Translations under genes and position numbers: made by a program
Shown: positions 7,125-18,178 of the stretch, piece after piece
How positions within the stretch are numbered: position 1 is the first letter of the stretch
Layout: each line of letters opens with the position of its first letter
Notes under the pieces: model-generated
The model's input: the letters and a program-made list of their open reading frames with translations, nothing else
What the model was told of the DNA's origin: nothing
Database searches by the model: none
NCBI GenBank assembly: GCA_964408025.1
Contig: CAYOXX010000034.1
Span: 1-27,278 of the forward strand
From: CAYOXX01 sp964408025
GTDB taxonomy: Bacteria; Acidobacteriota; DATKUA01
Direction of reading: 5' to 3'
Length of the DNA: 27,278 nucleotides

Positions 7125-7238
7125 CGCGCTTTTCTTGAAGACTCGCTGCAGGAACTGGCCGGTGTAGGAGGAGTCGTCCTTAGCGACCTCTTCGGGGGTG
7201 CCCTCGGCGACGATGAGGCCGCCGTCGTCGCCGCCCTC
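7122..7238 (-). pseudogene. uvrA 3'-end fragment (copy 2)
   Basis: The minus strand encodes EGGDDGGLIVAEGTPEEVAK, then DDSSYTGQFLQRVFKKSA and TAA. 36 of 38 residues equal the C-terminus of the intact UvrA, and roughly 107 of 115 bases match. About half of the base differences are at silent third positions, and the stop differs (TAA against TAG), as expected of a gene end that evolved under selection in another genome. Homology stops abruptly at 7238. The rest of uvrA is absent, so this is a displaced gene end, not a gene. Confidence 0.93.
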
Positions 7239-7448
7239 GCAGCGCTCAGCTACGGCGTGCGGTAATTCAATCCGTCGGGCCAACAAACTCCCACCGACAA
7301 GCAAAGATGATTTGTCCCAATAATCCGGGCTGTAACGGCCTGAAGACGAACGTCACGAATGCCAAAGTTGTCGGTCTTCGGAATGCACCAGGGACGGAAA
7401 CAGTATTGGGTATTAGCGTTAGATCGGAGCAACGAGGGCAACTAAGAG

Positions 7449-9437
7449 ATGAAAAGTCGCATGATAGTGATTATTTCACCGCTGGCGATTCTTATCGGGA
7501 TTTCAGTATTCCTCTTTGCGCTTGGCAGCGCCTCGTGCGGCGCCAGCGGGCAGGAGCATACATCGATGTTGACAGGTACGGTTAACGCGCCTGAGTTCCC
7601 GAGCGGATTGGAGTGGCTAAATGTCGACCGACCGCTCAGCCTCGGGGAGCTGCGCGGCAAGGTGGTGCTGCTGGACTTCTGGACCTACTGCTGCATCAAC
7701 TGCATGCACATCATCCCCGACCTCAAGCGGTTAGAGGAGAAGTATGCAGCGGAGCTGGTGGTGATCGGCGTGCATTCGGCGAAGTTCACCACCGAACGGG
7801 AGACCGAGAACATACGCCAGGCAATCCTCCGCTACGAGATCGAACATCCGGTGGTCAACGACAGCGATCTCACAGCTTGGCGATTGTACAGCGTTCGAGC
7901 CTGGCCTACGGTGGCTTTGATCGACCCCGAAGGCAAGCTGGTGGGCATCCGGTCGGGCGAGGGAGTGTTCGATGCCTTTGACGGTATGATCGCGCGGCTG
8001 GTCGAGACCTTCGACGCCGAGGGCAAGATCGACCGCAGACCGTTGCAGCTGGCTCTCGAGCAGGAGAGGATGCCGGCTTCGCTGCTTTCCTTCCCCGGAA
8101 AGGTGCTGGCCGACGCGGCGACGGGGCGGCTGTTTATCGCCGACTCCAATCACAACCGCGTAGTCGTGGTTTCGATCGTCGACAGCTCTGTCATGGAGAT
8201 CATCGGTACGGGTGCGGTCGGCTTCAACGACGGTGAGTTCGGCTCCGCCACTTTCAACCACCCCCAGGGTATGGCCGTCGACGGGGAGAAGCTCTACGTG
8301 GCCGACACTGAAAACCACGCCATTCGGCTCGTGGATTTCGAGCGACAGCGCGTGACGACGCTCGCCGGCGTCGGCGGGCAGGCGCGGGCTTTCAACGCTC
8401 CCGGTCCAGCTTTGGAGACGCCGCTAAGTTCGCCCTGGGACCTGGTTCTCCACGGCGGCAGCCTTTACATAGCCATGGCCGGAGCGCACCAGATATGGCG
8501 ACTCGACCTGGCGAGCAACTATGCGGAGCCGTTTGCTGGATCGGGCCGCGAGGCGCGAATAGACGGTCCTCTTCCGGCCGCGGCGCTGGCTCAACCTTCC
8601 GGGCTGGCCACGGACGGACTTAGACTCTACATCGCCGACAGCGAGGTCAGCTCCGTCAGGGCTGCAGATCTCAACGCCGACGGTAGGGTCGAGACACTGG
8701 TTGGCGGCGACCTCTTCGACTTCGGTGACCGCGACGGCCGCGGGCTCGACGTGCGGCTCCAGCACCCTCTCGGAGTCGCCTATCACGGCGGCTATCTCTA
8801 CGTCGCCGACACCTACAACAACAAGATAAAACGGATCAGGCTAAGCGATAACACAGCCGAAACACTCCTCGGCACTGGCGAGGCAGGCGCTGCCGAAGGC
8901 GATCGGGCGTCGTTCGACGAACCGGGAGGAGTGAGCGTCGCGGGCGGGAAGCTCTATATCGCCGACACCAACAACCACGTCATCCGCGTAGCCGATCTGA
9001 GCACGCGACGGGTGGAGACGCTCTTGATCCGCAATGCGGAGATGTTGCGGACTCGAATCAGCGAGGAGCAGGATGTTGAGACGATACGGCTGCCCGGACA
9101 GGAAGTCGCTCCCGAGGAAACGAGGCTGGTTGTCTACCTCGAGTTACCAATCAGTTTCAAACTCAACGAGCTGGCGACGTCGAGTGTGACAATCGATCTC
9201 GGCGACGGCGAGCCCCAGACCTTCAGCGCTCCACAATTCCCCATCGAGTTGAATTTCGAACCGATGGCGGGCGAGAGCGATATTCAAGTGGTGTACGCGA
9301 TTTACTACTGCCGTGAAGGGAACGAGGGCCTCTGCTACTTCAAGGAAGGGCGCCTTCTGCTTCCTTTAAAGGTGCAGCTCGGGGCGAGCAACGGCGATCT
9401 CGAAGTCATCATAAACGCTCACGGATCACTTGATTAG
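7449..9437 (+). CDS. Exported thioredoxin-like / NHL-repeat protein
   Basis: A 662-residue protein. An N-terminal hydrophobic segment (about 5-28) serves as signal peptide or anchor; Cys30 follows SAS, so a non-canonical lipobox is possible. Residues 50-175 form a thioredoxin-like domain with FWTYCCINC (redox pair Cys82/Cys85) and a WPTVALIDPEG strand containing the cis-Pro. Residues 190-505 hold several NHL-type beta-propeller blades (repeated LYVADTxNHxIR and LYIADTNNHVIR). The C-terminal 130 residues are beta-rich. The order matches bacterial homologues of NHLRC2. A role in extracytoplasmic thiol redox or protein folding is inferred. It converges on uvrA and lies between two uvrA 3' ends. 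Confidence 0.9.
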   Translation: MKSRMIVIISPLAILIGISVFLFALGSASCGASGQEHTSMLTGTVNAPEFPSGLEWLNVDRPLSLGELRGKVVLLDFWTYCCINCMHIIPDLKRLEEKYAAELVVIGVHSAKFTTERETENIRQAILRYEIEHPVVNDSDLTAWRLYSVRAWPTVALIDPEGKLVGIRSGEGVFDAFDGMIARLVETFDAEGKIDRRPLQLALEQERMPASLLSFPGKVLADAATGRLFIADSNHNRVVVVSIVDSSVMEIIGTGAVGFNDGEFGSATFNHPQGMAVDGEKLYVADTENHAIRLVDFERQRVTTLAGVGGQARAFNAPGPALETPLSSPWDLVLHGGSLYIAMAGAHQIWRLDLASNYAEPFAGSGREARIDGPLPAAALAQPSGLATDGLRLYIADSEVSSVRAADLNADGRVETLVGGDLFDFGDRDGRGLDVRLQHPLGVAYHGGYLYVADTYNNKIKRIRLSDNTAETLLGTGEAGAAEGDRASFDEPGGVSVAGGKLYIADTNNHVIRVADLSTRRVETLLIRNAEMLRTRISEEQDVETIRLPGQEVAPEETRLVVYLELPISFKLNELATSSVTIDLGDGEPQTFSAPQFPIELNFEPMAGESDIQVVYAIYYCREGNEGLCYFKEGRLLLPLKVQLGASNGDLEVIINAHGSLD

Positions 9438-9584
9438 ACGAATCTTGTTTGGCGCTCGAAAGCATTGATTTTCACCGGCCTGGTACTGTCGCGGGCGAGA
9501 AGAGGATTCTAACCCACCAGATTTTTCGAATGACGCCCTTAATCTCAATACAAGAACGATTATGTAGTCGTCAGCGGAAAGACG

Positions 9585-12410
<2,826 letters not shown>

Positions 12411-12539
12411 TGTCGCCTGCGGACTCCCATTACCGTGGAACGCCATATTGCCCGCAAGCCGGTCCCGTTTCAAGGGGCCGATATTTGAGTCGCAGCGGAG
12501 CGGAGAGAATACAGGGTAGAATCTTGAATTCTCGCAGGG

Positions 12540-12575
12540 GGGTCCTGAATTTATCCGCCTTTGGCGGAGCGCCCT
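12540..12575. repeat. Dispersed hairpin repeat B
   Basis: TCCGCC-TTT-GGCGGA within a context (TGAATTTATCCGCC, GGCGGAGCGCCC) that resembles 16179-16217 and, in reverse orientation, 75-105. These are REP-like intergenic palindromes. Confidence 0.6.
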
Positions 12576-12694
12576 CGTTTTTCAGTCGCGTACAGTTGCT
12601 CCGTATTTAAACCGGAACCGATTTATATTCCCCATTTTTACATACAACCCAGTGCAAGGGTTGCAAAAGGGGGTTGAGTTTGAGGCGGCTTGCC

Positions 12695-12733
12695 ACCGGA
12701 CGGCTGAATCTTTTGTACAAATGCGGGTTAGGG
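12695..12733 (+). repeat. Dispersed repeat A, copy 2
   Basis: CCGGACGGCTGAATCTT, then a slightly diverged middle, then ATGCGGGTTAGGG. Same core and orientation as 4-60. The unit is followed by GGGCCCCC and T-rich sequence. Confidence 0.65.
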
Positions 12734-12817
12734 CCCCCTTTTAAACCTTACGCCTCGACTGCCACCCGCTTGCGTGTCGCCCGCTCGTCTTTGTCCTTCA
12801 GGGCTCGGGTCCGCCGC

Positions 12818-13840
12818 TTATTCCCTCGCTCTCTCCGGTAGGAAGTGCCTGGCGATCTTGGCGACGACCGTGTAGTTGGGGTCGACCATCTGGCTGATGT
12901 TGTTCTCGCCCGCCTGGCTGAGCAGTTGCAGGGCGTCCATCCGTTCGAGGCCGTAGTCGCGCTCGAGCCAGAGGATCAGCTCCTTGAGGGCGATGCGGTA
13001 GGCGTCCTCCAGCGGCCGCGTGCTGCCGATGGCCATGATGTACGTCTCGTCCTCGGCAAGGGGCCAGGGCGTGCGACGGTCCTCGATCAGGTCGACGCGG
13101 ATTGTGACGTGTAGTGCCGCCTCGACGGCAGTCCCGGCGATCTCGCCGCCACCTTGGACCAGGTGGCCGTCGCCGAAGCTGAGCAGCGCGCCGGGCACGT
13201 TGACGCCGAGGTAGAGTGTCGTCCCCACGCACAGCTCGGGCGTGTCGAGGTTGCCGCCGAAGTCGCCGGGGACGATGCTGCTGCGCACCTCGCCGCCCGC
13301 CGGCGCCACCCCGATGCAGCCCAGGAACGGCCGCATCGGTATCTCGACCGAGTGTTCGCCTTCGAGGGCGCTGTAGGTCACGGTGCTGCGCTCCTCGTTC
13401 ACCGGGTAGAACCAGACGCGCTCGGGCAGGAAGTCGTGGAGCAGCGCCGTCAGGCCGGTGGTGGTCAGGGCGCCGGCGCCGGGGAAGGTCGAGCTGATGC
13501 CGTGGTCGCGTGCCGGCCGCAGCGAGAGGATTGTGACGGCTATGGTGTCTCCCGGCTCGGCGCCCTCGATGTAGAAAGGCCCGGTCTGCGGGTTCGCGTG
13601 GTGCGGCTGCATAACTTGCGTCGGCAGGTCACCGGGCGAGCGGACGGCACCGTCGTAGCAGTCTTCCGTCCAGGTCTCGATCACCGTTCCCGGCCGCACG
13701 CGCAGCACCGGCTCGCAGCCGCCGTAGGTGTAGCATAGCTCGTCGTGTTCGGGTATGTATCGAACCATCGTATCCCCCTGTTCTCCCTGGATCGCCGTCG
13801 GTAACGCCAGCGCGACGACCAACGCGGCCAGAAAAACCAT
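12818..13840 (-). CDS. Secreted acetamidase/formamidase-family protein
   Basis: A 340-residue protein starting at ATG 13840, preceded by AGGAGG; the GTG two codons upstream would overlap that site. Residues 1-20 are a signal peptide (VFLAALVVALALPTAIQG). The rest follows the FmdA/AmdA family: RVRPGTVIETWTEDCYDG, a PGDTIAVTI strand, RPFLGCIGVAPAGGE, GGNLDTPELCVGTTLYLGV and LLSFGDGHLVQGGGEI, with the Asp, His and Glu of the metal/amide site visible in these segments. Family members hydrolyse short amides such as formamide to release ammonia. An exported version suggests extracytoplasmic amide hydrolysis, but the true substrate is unknown. It stands alone on the minus strand downstream of ybaB. 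Confidence 0.88.
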   Translation of the reverse strand: MVFLAALVVALALPTAIQGEQGDTMVRYIPEHDELCYTYGGCEPVLRVRPGTVIETWTEDCYDGAVRSPGDLPTQVMQPHHANPQTGPFYIEGAEPGDTIAVTILSLRPARDHGISSTFPGAGALTTTGLTALLHDFLPERVWFYPVNEERSTVTYSALEGEHSVEIPMRPFLGCIGVAPAGGEVRSSIVPGDFGGNLDTPELCVGTTLYLGVNVPGALLSFGDGHLVQGGGEIAGTAVEAALHVTIRVDLIEDRRTPWPLAEDETYIMAIGSTRPLEDAYRIALKELILWLERDYGLERMDALQLLSQAGENNISQMVDPNYTVVAKIARHFLPERARE

Positions 13841-14018
13841 CGCCACCTCCTATTGCAATCGGTTTAGAGCATTATCGTTTCCTTCACTGGACTTTCCGAC
13901 CGCCGCAGCGACCAGAGACCCGAGGTCACTTTAGCAGATGTTATTTCCTTTTCCGCAAGAAGACGGGCAGAAGGCCCGCGTGATTGTGTTCTGCGGCGCG
14001 TCCGGATCGCCGTCTTGG

Positions 14019-14321
14019 TTAGAACATGCCAGGCAGGGGCAGGCCTCCGGCGAGGCCGCCGAGCTGCTGCTGCAGCTCCTCGTCTACGCGGCGCGTGGCG
14101 TCGTTGATGGCGGCCACGATCAGGTCCTGGAGCATCTCGACATCCTCGGGGTCGACCACCTCGGGATCGATCTTCAGCTCCAGCAGTTGTTTCTGGCCGT
14201 TGAGGATCGCCGTGACCATGCCGCCGCCGGCGCTCCCCTCGACCTCGAGCTCCTCCATCGTGCGCTGCAGGCGCTCCTGCATCTTCTGCGCCTGCTTCAT
14301 TATCTTGCTCATGTTCTTCAT
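14019..14321 (-). CDS. ybaB: YbaB/EbfC nucleoid-associated protein
   Basis: A 100-residue protein with the family pattern: KIMKQAQKMQERLQRTMEELE helix, then the GSAGGGMVTAILNGQKQLLELKIDPEVV strands, then DVEMLQDLIVAAINDATRRVDEE helix and a Gly/Pro-rich tail ending LPGMF. It binds DNA as a dimer and affects nucleoid structure. It starts 2 bases after the dnaX stop with AGGAG inside the dnaX end, the classical dnaX-ybaB arrangement. recR, often next, is not present here. Confidence 0.95.
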   Translation of the reverse strand: MKNMSKIMKQAQKMQERLQRTMEELEVEGSAGGGMVTAILNGQKQLLELKIDPEVVDPEDVEMLQDLIVAAINDATRRVDEELQQQLGGLAGGLPLPGMF

Positions 14322-14323
14322 CG

Positions 14324-16018
14324 CTAGCTCTCCTCGTCCTCCTTGCCCTCCTCGTCCTCTTCGTCGGCGGGCGGCGTGGCCTCGCGCGCCCGGTCGAGGG
14401 TCATGTCCAGCGACTGGAACAGGCGCCCGGCCAGCGGGTCGTCCTTCACCTTGCGCTCGACGGCCAGGGGAGCGGAGGCGCCCTCGGGCGCAGCATCCGG
14501 CTCGGGCTCCTCGGCTGCCGGCTGCGGTTCATCGTCCGGCGGGGTCTCGCCTGCGGCGGGGGCGCCAGGCGTACCGAACTCGACTTCCACGCCCTCGCCG
14601 AACACGTCGAGGACTGCCTTTTTCAGCGTCTCGAGGTTCTCGTTACCGCCGACGCTCTTGCGCGTCACCTCGTTGCAGACGATCAGCAGCTTCTCGCCCT
14701 CGCGGCGGATCTCCGAGGCGGTCCCCAGCAGCCGGTTCAGCGTGGTGCCGCGCAGCGCGCCCAGCAGCCGCTCCCTGTCGCTCGCGCTCTCGGTGCTCCC
14801 GAACCGCGGTCTGGCGGGTGCGTCGAACTCGAGGCGCTGCTCCATCGGCGTGATCGCCGGCCGCGCGGGCGCGGCGTAAGCGCCCGACTCGAGCCGCGCG
14901 ATCAGCTCCGTCAGCGGCGTCAGGCGCGTGCTGTGGATCATCTTCACCGCCGCCGCCTCGAGGTGGTACTGCGGCACCGCGGAGTGCTGCATCTCGCCGT
15001 CGGCGCGCGCCAGGATGTCGAAGAAGCGGCTCAAGTCCTCCTCGCTCAGCCGCTGCGACTGCTCGCGCAGCAGCTCGCGCTCGGTGTCGCTGTAGGGCAG
15101 CACTCCGGGCCCGGAGCCGCCGATGCGGGCCACCAGCAGGTCGCGCACGTGGCGGATGAGCTGGCGGCAGAAGAGCCGCATGTCGGCGCCCGCGCCGGCG
15201 ACGTCGCGCACGGTGGCGAAGGCGCCCTCGGCGCCCTGGTCGATCACCGCGTCGACGAAGCGGCGCAGCACCTCGCGGTCGATCAGCCCCAGCGCCTTGA
15301 GCGCGTCGTCGTAGCCGATCTTGTCGCCTGCGAAGTTGACTATCTGGTCCAGGGCGCTGATCGCGTCGCGTATCGAGCCCTCGCTCTGGAAGACGATCAG
15401 GTCGACGGCCGCGTCCTCGGCCTCGATCTTTTCGGCGGCGCAGATGGCGCGCAGGCGGTCGGCGATCGCCGCGCTGCTCACCCTGCCGAAGTCGAAGAGC
15501 AGGCAGCGGCTCAGCACCGTCGCCGGGATCTTGTGTATCTCTGTGGTGGCGAAGATGAAGACCACGCGCGGCGGCGGCTCCTCCAGCGTCTTGAGGAAGG
15601 CGTTGAAGGCGCTCTTGCTCAGCATGTGCACCTCGTCGACGATGTAGATCTTGTAGCGGTCGCGCGCCGGCGCGTAGATCAAGTTCTCCTGCAGCGCCCG
15701 CACGTCGTCGACGCTGGTGTTCGAGGCCCCGTCGATCTCCAGCACGTCGATGCTGCGGCTGGCCATCACCTCGCGGCAGCTTTCGCACCCGTCGCACGGC
15801 TCCGTAGTCGGCTCGTCGAATGAGAGGCAGTTCAGGCACTTGGCCAGGATGCGCGCCACGCTCGTCTTGCCCACGCCCCTCATGCCGCTGAACAGGTAGG
15901 CGTGGCTGATCCGCCCCGACTCGATGGCGTTGCGCAGCGTAGTCGTCACCACCTCCTGCCCCACCACGTCGGCGAAGCGCTGCGGCCGGTACTTCAACGC
16001 CAGGGGCTGGTATTTCAT
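14324..16018 (-). CDS. dnaX: DNA polymerase III subunit gamma/tau
   Basis: A 564-residue clamp-loader ATPase. The start at MKYQPLALKYRPQRFADVVGQ is the canonical N-terminus; the frame runs 38 codons further upstream without family similarity. Motifs: Walker A GMRGVGKTS, zinc cysteines (CLNC...CDGCESC), Walker B VDEVHMLS, and the sensor/arginine finger region LSRCLLFDF. Residues 370-520 are the collar and a variable linker rich in Ala/Pro/Glu. The C-terminus is very acidic (EEDEEGKEDEES). No programmed frameshift heptamer stands out. It forms an operon with ybaB. The start is separated from the divergent pentapeptide gene by a 227-base region containing a cruciform-type repeat. Confidence 0.97.
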   Translation of the reverse strand: MKYQPLALKYRPQRFADVVGQEVVTTTLRNAIESGRISHAYLFSGMRGVGKTSVARILAKCLNCLSFDEPTTEPCDGCESCREVMASRSIDVLEIDGASNTSVDDVRALQENLIYAPARDRYKIYIVDEVHMLSKSAFNAFLKTLEEPPPRVVFIFATTEIHKIPATVLSRCLLFDFGRVSSAAIADRLRAICAAEKIEAEDAAVDLIVFQSEGSIRDAISALDQIVNFAGDKIGYDDALKALGLIDREVLRRFVDAVIDQGAEGAFATVRDVAGAGADMRLFCRQLIRHVRDLLVARIGGSGPGVLPYSDTERELLREQSQRLSEEDLSRFFDILARADGEMQHSAVPQYHLEAAAVKMIHSTRLTPLTELIARLESGAYAAPARPAITPMEQRLEFDAPARPRFGSTESASDRERLLGALRGTTLNRLLGTASEIRREGEKLLIVCNEVTRKSVGGNENLETLKKAVLDVFGEGVEVEFGTPGAPAAGETPPDDEPQPAAEEPEPDAAPEGASAPLAVERKVKDDPLAGRLFQSLDMTLDRAREATPPADEEDEEGKEDEES

Positions 16019-16178
16019 TTCCGCTTTCCCGCTGCCAGAACGTTTAGTAACAGGGGAGATATCGTAGCACGGAGCAGCAAGCTCCTCAATGGAGGTTGGA
16101 GCAGCAATCTTCCACGGAACGGTAGAGAACATTCCGGGCGTCTTGATGATAAGCTATGCTGCATTCAAGCAATTGTAG

Positions 16179-16217
16179 GGGCGGCATGAACTTGTCCGCC
16201 TGAGGCGGATGCCGCCC
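16179..16217. repeat. Nested hairpin repeat (family B)
   Basis: GGGCGGCAT (16179-16187) pairs with ATGCCGCCC (16209-16217), and inside it TCCGCC-TGA-GGCGGA (16195-16209) forms a second stem sharing one base. Similar to 12540-12575. It lies in the divergent region between dnaX and the pentapeptide gene, so it may affect one or both promoters, or be a neutral REP-type element. Confidence 0.7.
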
Positions 16218-16245
16218 ACCGATGCTCCGTATACGGGAGGTAACA

Positions 16246-18096
16246 ATGCCCGAGAAAAAAAACTGCGCTTGGAAATCCTCAATTGACGGCTGGCAATGCC
16301 CCCGCCCCGTCTGGGCAGCCGGCGGACCGGACGAACAATACTGCCTCTTCCACAGCGAACAGATGGAAGCAAAGAAGGAGCAGTTTAAAAAAGAAATCAG
16401 AGCGGTTAATCGAAACAAGCCCTCCGAACTGTATGAGAAGGGCCAAAAAGATAGATGTAAAAACTGCGATTTCAGGGGTTTCCACTTCCCCGATGATTGT
16501 TCAGATTTTATGCTTCACGAATTTGAAGCGGAAGATACGGATTTTATAGAGGCTCAATTCAGTGGCTATGCCTCTTTTAGAGGGGCCCAATTCAGTGGCG
16601 ACGCCAAGTTTGAAAAAGCCCAATTCAGCCGCGATGCCGTGTTTGCAATAGCGCAATTCGGCGGCGAAGCCCAGTTTGGAGAAGCCAAGTTCAGCGAAAA
16701 TGCTCGATTTGGAAGAGTCCTATTCGGCGACGACGTAGTGTTTGAAAAGGTTCAATTTAGCAGCGAAGCTGGATTTAAGGAAGTTCAATTCATCGGGAAC
16801 GCAATATTTGAAGAATCCCAATTCAGCGGTGACGCCTCATTTAGAGCAGCCACATTCAGCGGCAACGCTTGGTTTAGGGAAGCCAAATTCAGCGGCGATG
16901 CCTGGTTTAATGGAGCCCTATTCAGAGGCGACGCCGAGTTTAGGAGAGCTCTATTCAGAGGCGACGCCTGGTTTGAAAGAGCCAGGTTTTGCAGCATTGT
17001 CACGTTTATTAGTGCATGTTTCGACGTAGTTGCTAGCTTTAAAGCGTCTGAATTCTATAGCAATTTAGTGTTTAAATGGGTAAAATTTAATGGTAGTGTT
17101 TATTTTAATAGTTCAAAAGTAAATGGTGATCTTTCATTAAAAGGTTCTCTTATTGGGAATAGCATATTCTTTAATAGATCTTATGTATTAAATATTGATT
17201 TATCAAGTTGTCGATGCACGAATAATGTAATTTTTAATAGAACTCGTCTAAAATCCTGTAATTTTGAGAATTTATCTTATGGTGGGAGATTTGAGTTCAA
17301 CAGAATCGAATTCGAAAATCAATCTATTGCTTGTCCAACGTTGCTAGACAATGTCATTCTCGAAAATGCAAGTTTTAGAAACACTGATCTAAGTACAGTT
17401 GCTTTTGGCGAATCTCCTTTAGGTAATGTTGTCTTTAATAGAGTTTCTTTCGGAAAGGCTACAAAAGCAGTTAATTTTTGGGATCACCCTTTTTTTTGTG
17501 GTAGGCCCGGAGAGGCAATTTATGAAGAGAGAATTGCTCGTTTAATATCTAATAATATTAATTCTAGAATAATAGAATTTGATGTTGCAGAAGATGTTTA
17601 TAGCAAACTTAGATATGTAATTGAAGAAAAGATTTCTGGTACTTTGTCAAGAAGGATGCGAGCAGGTGAGCTTGAGATGCGGCTGCACGGTTCATCGAGC
17701 TGGTTGGAGAAGATTCTGCTGATAGGATACCGCTTCCTAAATGGCTATGGGTTAAGATGGTTCAGGGCGTTTGTTTTTTGGATGCTATGCGTCCTTGCGT
17801 TCGCCTTTTTTATCTATCATGGACAGGAGGCGACTTACGAGAAGTTCGATATAGACCAGCAGCAGCATGTTATCATTGCCAAGAGGCTTGATCTGCCAGA
17901 AGCAGTTTGGCATTCATTTGAAATAACATTTATAATAACTGATACGAGCTTAAATATTTCTAATCTTTATGTACGTTTTATCGAGGGAGCTGAAAAAGCA
18001 TTAAGTTCTTTTTTCCTGTTATTGTTTCTTCAGGCTTTAGGTAATTCAGTGCCATTCTTAGCAGAGCTATTAGGTTTAGTGAGAAAGATTAGATAA
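16246..18096 (+). CDS. Pentapeptide-repeat membrane protein with Cys/His cluster
   Basis: A 616-residue protein. ATG at 16246 has GGGAGG six bases upstream; earlier in-frame codons lack a site. Residues 7-36 form a likely zinc finger, C7-x10-C18-x14-C33-x2-H36 with WQCPRP and YCLFH. Residues about 98-290 are about 17 tandem 11-residue units (AQFSGDAKFEK type) of the pentapeptide_3 class, a right-handed beta-helix. Residues 300-420 continue as a degenerate helix. The C-terminal part has FGKAT, CGRPGEAIYEERIAR, a GYRFLNGYGLRW box, one strong membrane helix (AFVFWMLCVLAFAFFIY), a pore-like LPEAVWHSFEITF loop without the potassium filter, and a second helix (ALSSFFLLLFLQAL). Base composition switches from balanced to very AT-rich near 17000 and back near 17650. 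A paralogue follows 82 bases downstream. Function unknown. Confidence 0.85.
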   Translation: MPEKKNCAWKSSIDGWQCPRPVWAAGGPDEQYCLFHSEQMEAKKEQFKKEIRAVNRNKPSELYEKGQKDRCKNCDFRGFHFPDDCSDFMLHEFEAEDTDFIEAQFSGYASFRGAQFSGDAKFEKAQFSRDAVFAIAQFGGEAQFGEAKFSENARFGRVLFGDDVVFEKVQFSSEAGFKEVQFIGNAIFEESQFSGDASFRAATFSGNAWFREAKFSGDAWFNGALFRGDAEFRRALFRGDAWFERARFCSIVTFISACFDVVASFKASEFYSNLVFKWVKFNGSVYFNSSKVNGDLSLKGSLIGNSIFFNRSYVLNIDLSSCRCTNNVIFNRTRLKSCNFENLSYGGRFEFNRIEFENQSIACPTLLDNVILENASFRNTDLSTVAFGESPLGNVVFNRVSFGKATKAVNFWDHPFFCGRPGEAIYEERIARLISNNINSRIIEFDVAEDVYSKLRYVIEEKISGTLSRRMRAGELEMRLHGSSSWLEKILLIGYRFLNGYGLRWFRAFVFWMLCVLAFAFFIYHGQEATYEKFDIDQQQHVIIAKRLDLPEAVWHSFEITFIITDTSLNISNLYVRFIEGAEKALSSFFLLLFLQALGNSVPFLAELLGLVRKIR

Positions 18097-18178
18097 AATT
18101 CTATGTTTATTATTCTTTCTTTGTTTATATTATTTTATGTATCTTAACATTTTTAAAAGGTTAGTGGAGGAGCAGAAG

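Larger units (their letters stand above)
6885..7448. other. Intergenic between precursor gene and thioredoxin/NHL gene
   Basis: Contains the palindrome at 6903-6917, an apparently orphan ribosome site on the minus strand near 6990 (AAAGGAGGTG, followed by only a nine-codon GTG frame), a uvrA 3'-end copy with its flank (7040-7238) and about 200 bases upstream of the gene at 7449. I see no further gene. No clear promoter for 7449 stands out. Confidence 0.4.
12411..12817. other. Intergenic with repeats upstream of uvrA
   Basis: Holds the uvrA leader and two repeat types: a hairpin repeat near 12540-12575 (TCCGCC-TTT-GGCGGA) and a copy of dispersed repeat A (12695-12733). The segment 12590-12660 is AT-rich and could contain the uvrA promoter, but I cannot assign boxes with confidence. 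I see no gene. Confidence 0.5.

Noticed and set aside
7122..7304. The 60-codon frame covering the uvrA fragment as a real small gene
   Set aside because: Its last 38 residues are UvrA sequence and the first 22 come from unrelated flank; no ribosome site at its start.
14933..15823. Plus-strand and overlapping minus-strand frames within dnaX
   Set aside because: Frame shadows; dnaX is unambiguous from Walker, zinc and sensor motifs.
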